Source: Mucidula mucida
Lineage: Eukaryota > Basidiomycota > Agaricomycetes > Agaricales > Physalacriaceae
Assembly (NCBI GenBank): GCA_015501055.1
Contig: JADNYV010000852.1
Coordinates: 1 to 14,285, forward strand
DNA: 14,285 bases
Reading direction: 5' to 3'
Shown here: piece by piece, positions 10,507 through 14,285 of the stretch
Numbering within the stretch: position 1 is the first letter of the stretch
Layout of the letters: each line of letters starts with the position of its first letter
Notes under the pieces: generated by a model
Seen by the model: only the letters and a program-made list of their open reading frames with translations
Database searches by the model: none
Told to the model about the DNA's origin: nothing
Translations under genes and position numbers: made by a program

Positions 10507-10950
10507 CACGTTGTGCTTCTGCAGACCGGTTACTAACAGCATTTCCATCTTGAGTGATATTCTCAACATTCTTCTCATTCAGTAGCAAGTTTCACGATGG
10601 ACAGTTGGAGTGTGCTTAGGCACCAAGTCCATGTCGAGAATCTGATGCTCTTGAAGCGATCCTCTGGTGATTCGCGTTCACAGGATCACTGTAGAAGGTT
10701 GCTTACTCGTTCTGGTACGGGGGGGCTGGTCACCGGCGAGCGAGGTGAGTCTGCATGACTCCAAAACTGACGCGTGCGACTAATAAACGCTAAGCCTTAG
10801 AAACCGAAGCCTAATTCTCAGCGCTTGTCTCCTTTTTATGTTCTCGAGTAGGCGGATCATAATAGTTGTAGCGCGTACTATGTAATCGTGAAGTTTTTTC
10901 AATGTCGTATTCGCCGTTTCAATGCTTTACTCGTTCTCCGCGGCCTCGGT

Positions 10951-11136
10951 CTATTCATAGGAATATGACAACTCGTTGTAAAGAGAGTATAGAGGTGGCG
11001 TATCGACATGCAAATCAATCTCCGTCGACAGTACATCACGTAGGCCTGGAACCAAATTCAAATGTATCCAACTTTGGCACAGCAGCATCAAAGAGAGAAG
11101 AACGAGGCCAAGGACAAGAAAGCCGATCATGACTTG
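10951..11136 (-). other. Hydrophobic exon-like frame with a strong acceptor
   Basis: On the minus strand a classic 3' splice region (CCTAAC branch, long pyrimidine tract, TTCTCCAG) ends at 11137. It is followed by an open 61-codon stretch to a stop at 10953-10951. The first 25 residues are strongly hydrophobic (MIGFLVLGLVLLSLMLL), compatible with one membrane helix. No upstream exon could be assigned: the preceding sequence has stops in frame and no good donor. It could be the last exon of a small membrane-protein gene, or chance. Confidence 0.2.
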
Positions 11137-12300
11137 CTGGAGAACACCGAAAACGAAAAAGAGGAAGTTAGGACGGCAAATCAAGTTGTGCGTTGAAAGC
11201 GGTGAAGATGGATATCAATGGATTCAAGAGAGGAGAAGCCTAGCAGTTCATCATGTGTTCCATGACGTTTGAAGCGTCTGTATTACTGCCAGACGTGGCG
11301 TAGAACAAAAATGATAAATAAATACGAGGAGCATAGCAGACAAAGCTCCGTTGCCAGAAAGTTAAACGGCGGCGAGGCCTCTACATCATGTCAAATGAAC
11401 GGTCGAGGAATGCGGAGATACATAGGCTGCACTAGACCTTCCGAAGAAATGCAGACACAGAACTATGTCGGCGGTGAAAGTAATGCGAAGAGAGGCACCA
11501 CATGGCACGCGAGTACGAGAACAAAGATAGAGGGGGGTCGACTCGTAATCTGAGGCACCGCAAGGAGAGATGGATGGCTTGGTGTGATGAATGAAAGCAG
11601 GTGTCACATATTTAGTTTCGTGTTGGAGCTAGTAGTCCGAAATGAGATCACCGTAAGGCTTGGAAGGTCGACAGACAGACACAGGGATGGCGTGGTAACG
11701 GTAGATCGGGTCCTGAGCTCACCTCCCGGCTCCAAACAGAGATAACGACACCCGAATGCAGGTCAAGAAAATGCCTGGGACAAAAGTGAATCAGGAAAGA
11801 CAGAAAGGTTTTCGCATCTAGAAAGACAACAGTCACAGCGCCTCGTTCTGACCGGAATGATGAACAAAGCTAAAATGTACAGACACAAGGAGAGGGTGCT
11901 GCTCCCGCGAAAGCACGTATCCTTACTTGCCTTACTCATACCCCCACTAACCGCATCGGACGATGTCTGAATCTTGAGCAGCCTTCTCTCACAGCTGAAA
12001 TTTGGGTCCACGCGCCTCCCGGAGCGCAGATCGCCTGTCAGGCCACCTCGAGGAATCCAGCTTTTAATTATGAGGGTGATCCGTTAGTGTGGTGGGCAAC
12101 GACCCGAGGACGCGAAAAGGCATTGCCTCGGACTCCGACGTTGAGAAAAGGAAATGCATAGATGTGACGGGAAAGGAAAGGTGACGGGTCTCTAAATCGA
12201 ATCGAGATGTTCTTGTTTTAGTTTTCGGTTCTCGAAACTCGTCCAAGCAAGGTTTGGGTGTGACGGAAACGGTATGTAATGGAGACGCAGGCCAGCCGTG

Positions 12301-12458
12301 ATATCTATATGTACGAGGCGTTTGTCTGTCTTCCGTTCCCGTTTGTTGTCCGCTTGTCTTGACAGCTCGTCGTCCTCGCTGCGTTCACTGTTCAGACAGC
12401 GCTGCACAATCTGTATCCATTCCACTCCATCCGTCTTGCCGTCGTCCCGTACTTGACT
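12301..12458 (+). promoter_or_regulatory. Likely promoter and 5' leader of the four-module zinc-finger gene
   Basis: A TATA-like word (TATCTATATG, about 12302-12311) is followed by a pyrimidine-rich tract at about 12321-12360, and the coding start follows at 12459. CT-rich tracts before the start of transcription are common in basidiomycete promoters. The placement is inferred from position and composition only. Confidence 0.35.
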
Positions 12459-14285
12459 ATGTCGTCGGTCGCTGCGTCACCTTCAGCTCCCCGCTCCCCG
12501 ACTTTGCAAGTCCGCACGCCGAAGCCGATGGAGGAACGGCGCCACATGCAGGCCACAGAACGAGAACCAGTCGAGCGCCAGGCCCGCAGCTACGACATGT
12601 TGAAGAAAGTCGGGAGAATCCGACTCAACAAGAAGCGGATTATCGATCGCCTCCGCGGGAGCATCGATCACCTCGAACAGAGCGTCGGGATCCTCCGCGC
12701 CTGGCGCAAGACGAGGCGGGACCACAGCAGGACGCTCGCCGGACCGAGTCTCCCCGCAGGATGAATCGCACAGACCAGACCCACCCCAAGACTCCCCTCG
12801 CAAGCGTGTCGAGTGTCGCGCCTCACCACCAATCACAATCAAACGTTCACCGTCGACCTCGCCGAGACCGCTGCTCAAGCGCAAGTACGAAGATGGCAAG
12901 TTTTACTACCCATTACAACGTGCTCCGTCACTGATATTGAATATAGATCCAACGGCTGCCCTCGACGCCCTCCGTGAGCGGTCCAATTCTGAGTACGAGA
13001 CAGGACAAGTTACCTGTGACCAATGTGGCGTAACCATTACCATACGCAACGAAGTAACCGGCAGTTTCACCATGGACCATTGGGAGGCTCATCGTAGTGT
13101 CTGGTAGGTCTCCGAAATAGCATATGCACGACACTGCGCTGACAGCATTGGGTAGCCCTCCGCCGCCATCGCTGGCCTCAGCGCCGCCGACTAAACGACG
13201 TCGAGCAAAGCGTACAGAAGAAGAGCGCATCACGTACCTCAACACCGACCCTTATGTGGCGCAGTTCGAGGCCTATCGCGTTTTGTGCAAGAACTGCGAC
13301 AAATGGATCCGGCTTCGTCCCAATTCGACCTACTGTAGCATTCCATGGGATGCCCACAGGAAGAGCTGCCTGACCAAGAAAATGTGCGTCGTCTTGACGA
13401 AGATGTAAACCTCATTTGAACTGTTCTTCATACAGCACGAATAAGAACACCTACGCTCTTGAGCAGAGGAACAAGTCACTCGAGAAAGATCCCGACGCTC
13501 GTAAATTTGACGCCGAACGCGTGCTCTGCGCAGTATGCGATACCTGGATACAAGTTCCAGTGCCGGATGAGCGTCAGGTCTGGCAGGCACACAAGGCTGC
13601 ATGTCGTGCCAACGCTGGTAGTAGTTCAAGCAGTAGCGTGAGCGTCATTGCGGTCGGACATCTCAGTCACCGTCTTCTGCTCCGGGCGCGCATGCTCAAG
13701 GGCACTCTCGTCCTGTGGCGTCTGTATCTCAAGGGCCACCGCAATCCCTCTCATCTCACCATTCCCATAACCATGTCGAGTCAGGAGGACCCCCGCCACA
13801 TTTCAACAACGAGTCACGTCGTCGCAATGCTGAACAGCGGGCTGCGACGCTCCGTGCAGATTCGCTCATATTGCATGTAGAACCGAACAGGGTCTTCTGC
13901 AGCCTTTGTCAGAAATGGGTCCAGTTGAGGCAGGATTCGAGTTACTGTGCGTATCCCTGGCTCCAGCATCGCACAAAGTGCCTCTTGCGAAGGTATGTCC
14001 TTTAGTTTCGACGCATATATTCATATCCTGACCGTGATCACAGTCAGAAACGCGCGGCCAAGGAGCGAGTTCATTCTGGGGAGCGGATGGAGAAGATTGA
14101 GGTTGACGCCGAGTCCGAGGATGCGGAAGGAAGCTGGGACGAGGAAGAACCTCAGGCTCCACCAATGTCGGCGCCGCCGCATTTACAGACGTCGCGCCAT
14201 GTCAGTCATCATGCGCCGCCTCATAGGGATACGATGGCGGAGCGTTACAAGCAACGGCCAGCATCCATCAGTCGGCCCAGCCATT
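12459..14285 (+). CDS. Four-module CX2C/WX2HX3C putative zinc-binding protein (runs off right edge)
   Basis: The start ATG at 12459 has A at -3. Preferred exons are 12459-12683, 12760-13103, 13156-13383, 13436-13637, 13667-13992 and 14044 to beyond 14285, giving 522 residues so far. Introns 13104-13155 (52 nt), 13384-13435 (52 nt) and 13993-14043 (51 nt) are clean and phase-consistent. The breaks 12684-12759 and 13638-13666 are uncertain. Residues about 17-75 are basic and helical. Residues 76-150 are Ser/Pro/Arg-rich. Four modules follow: C161, C164, W183, H186, C190; C234, C237, W254, H257, C261; C297, C300, W315, H318, C322; C411, C414, W431, H434, C438. Modules 2-4 share a helix-like lead ending in RVxC or similar and a KW or TW after the second Cys. 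A Ser/His/Pro-rich linker separates modules 3 and 4, and an acidic segment follows module 4. The spacing suggests one Zn per module; nuclear or nucleic-acid binding is a guess. I recall similar proteins in Agaricomycetes but know no assigned function. Confidence 0.82.

Larger units (their letters stand above)
9104..12300. other. Long gene-poor stretch upstream of the four-module zinc-finger gene
   Basis: About 3.2 kb without a recognised gene. It contains a 61-codon frame at 9381-9566 (+) with a leucine-rich-repeat-like phrase (DPTWIRALLDSP followed by ALEELTHSS), the 21-bp direct repeat, a G-quadruplex motif, an exon-like frame at 10079-10342 and a hydrophobic frame on the minus strand at 11136-10951. 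These are described separately. Open frames at 9828-9376 (-), 11269-11553 (+) and 12011-11763 (-) have no ATG-anchored or family support. Confidence 0.4.

Noticed and set aside
12483..12899. 138-codon open frame on the minus strand
   Set aside because: It is antisense to the 5' exons of the zinc-finger gene in GC-rich DNA, with no ATG-supported family resemblance; a composition shadow.
12359..12934. 191-codon open frame on the plus strand
   Set aside because: It begins at TTG upstream of the likely coding start and overlaps the better N-terminal frame. Only its 12728-12884 part could be real, as an alternative exon.
13093..13145. Acceptor CTGACAG at 13145 for the module 1 intron
   Set aside because: Using it gives an in-frame stop (TGC ATT GGG TAG) and loses phase. 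The TAG acceptor at 13155 restores the frame and gives the conserved Cys.

Overview
The window looks like nuclear DNA of a filamentous basidiomycete, most likely an Agaricomycete. The evidence is the short GT-AG introns (46-57 nt) with CTGAC/CTAAC-type branch sites, a BCS1-type AAA ATPase with the long low-complexity insert and tail seen in mushroom-forming fungi, and a protein built from four Cys2/Trp/His/Cys modules of a kind I associate with Agaricomycetes. There are no operons, bacterial signals, rRNA, convincing tRNA or CRISPR arrays.

Layout. (1) At the left edge, the last two exons of a + strand gene end at 189. The C-terminus resembles the MCM7 replicative helicase subunit. (2) 190-1053 is the 3'-to-3' spacer between that gene and the next, and I see no supportable gene in it. 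(3) 3517-1054 (minus) is a complete three-exon gene for a 701-residue BCS1-like AAA+ ATPase; exon phases and protein family agree at both splice junctions. (4) 3518-12458 is about 8.9 kb with no gene I recognise, a large gap for such a genome. It holds a few weak, locally intron-like open chains (5766-5994, 8470-9103, 10079-10506 on +; 11136-10951 on -), an (AG)8 tract, a G-quadruplex motif and a 21-bp direct repeat. (5) From 12459 off the right edge, a multi-exon + strand gene encodes a protein with four repeated CX2C...WX2HX3C modules, a basic helical N-terminal region and an acidic segment near the window edge.

The three recognisable genes do not form an obvious pathway: DNA replication licensing, mitochondrial inner-membrane AAA ATPase, and a putative zinc-binding protein of unknown role. 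The most interesting item is the four-module protein. Three of its introns are clean, but two reading-frame changes need either very unusual introns (one of 29 nt) or indels. The second is the gene-poor interval, which may hold undescribed short genes, non-coding transcripts or decayed genes.
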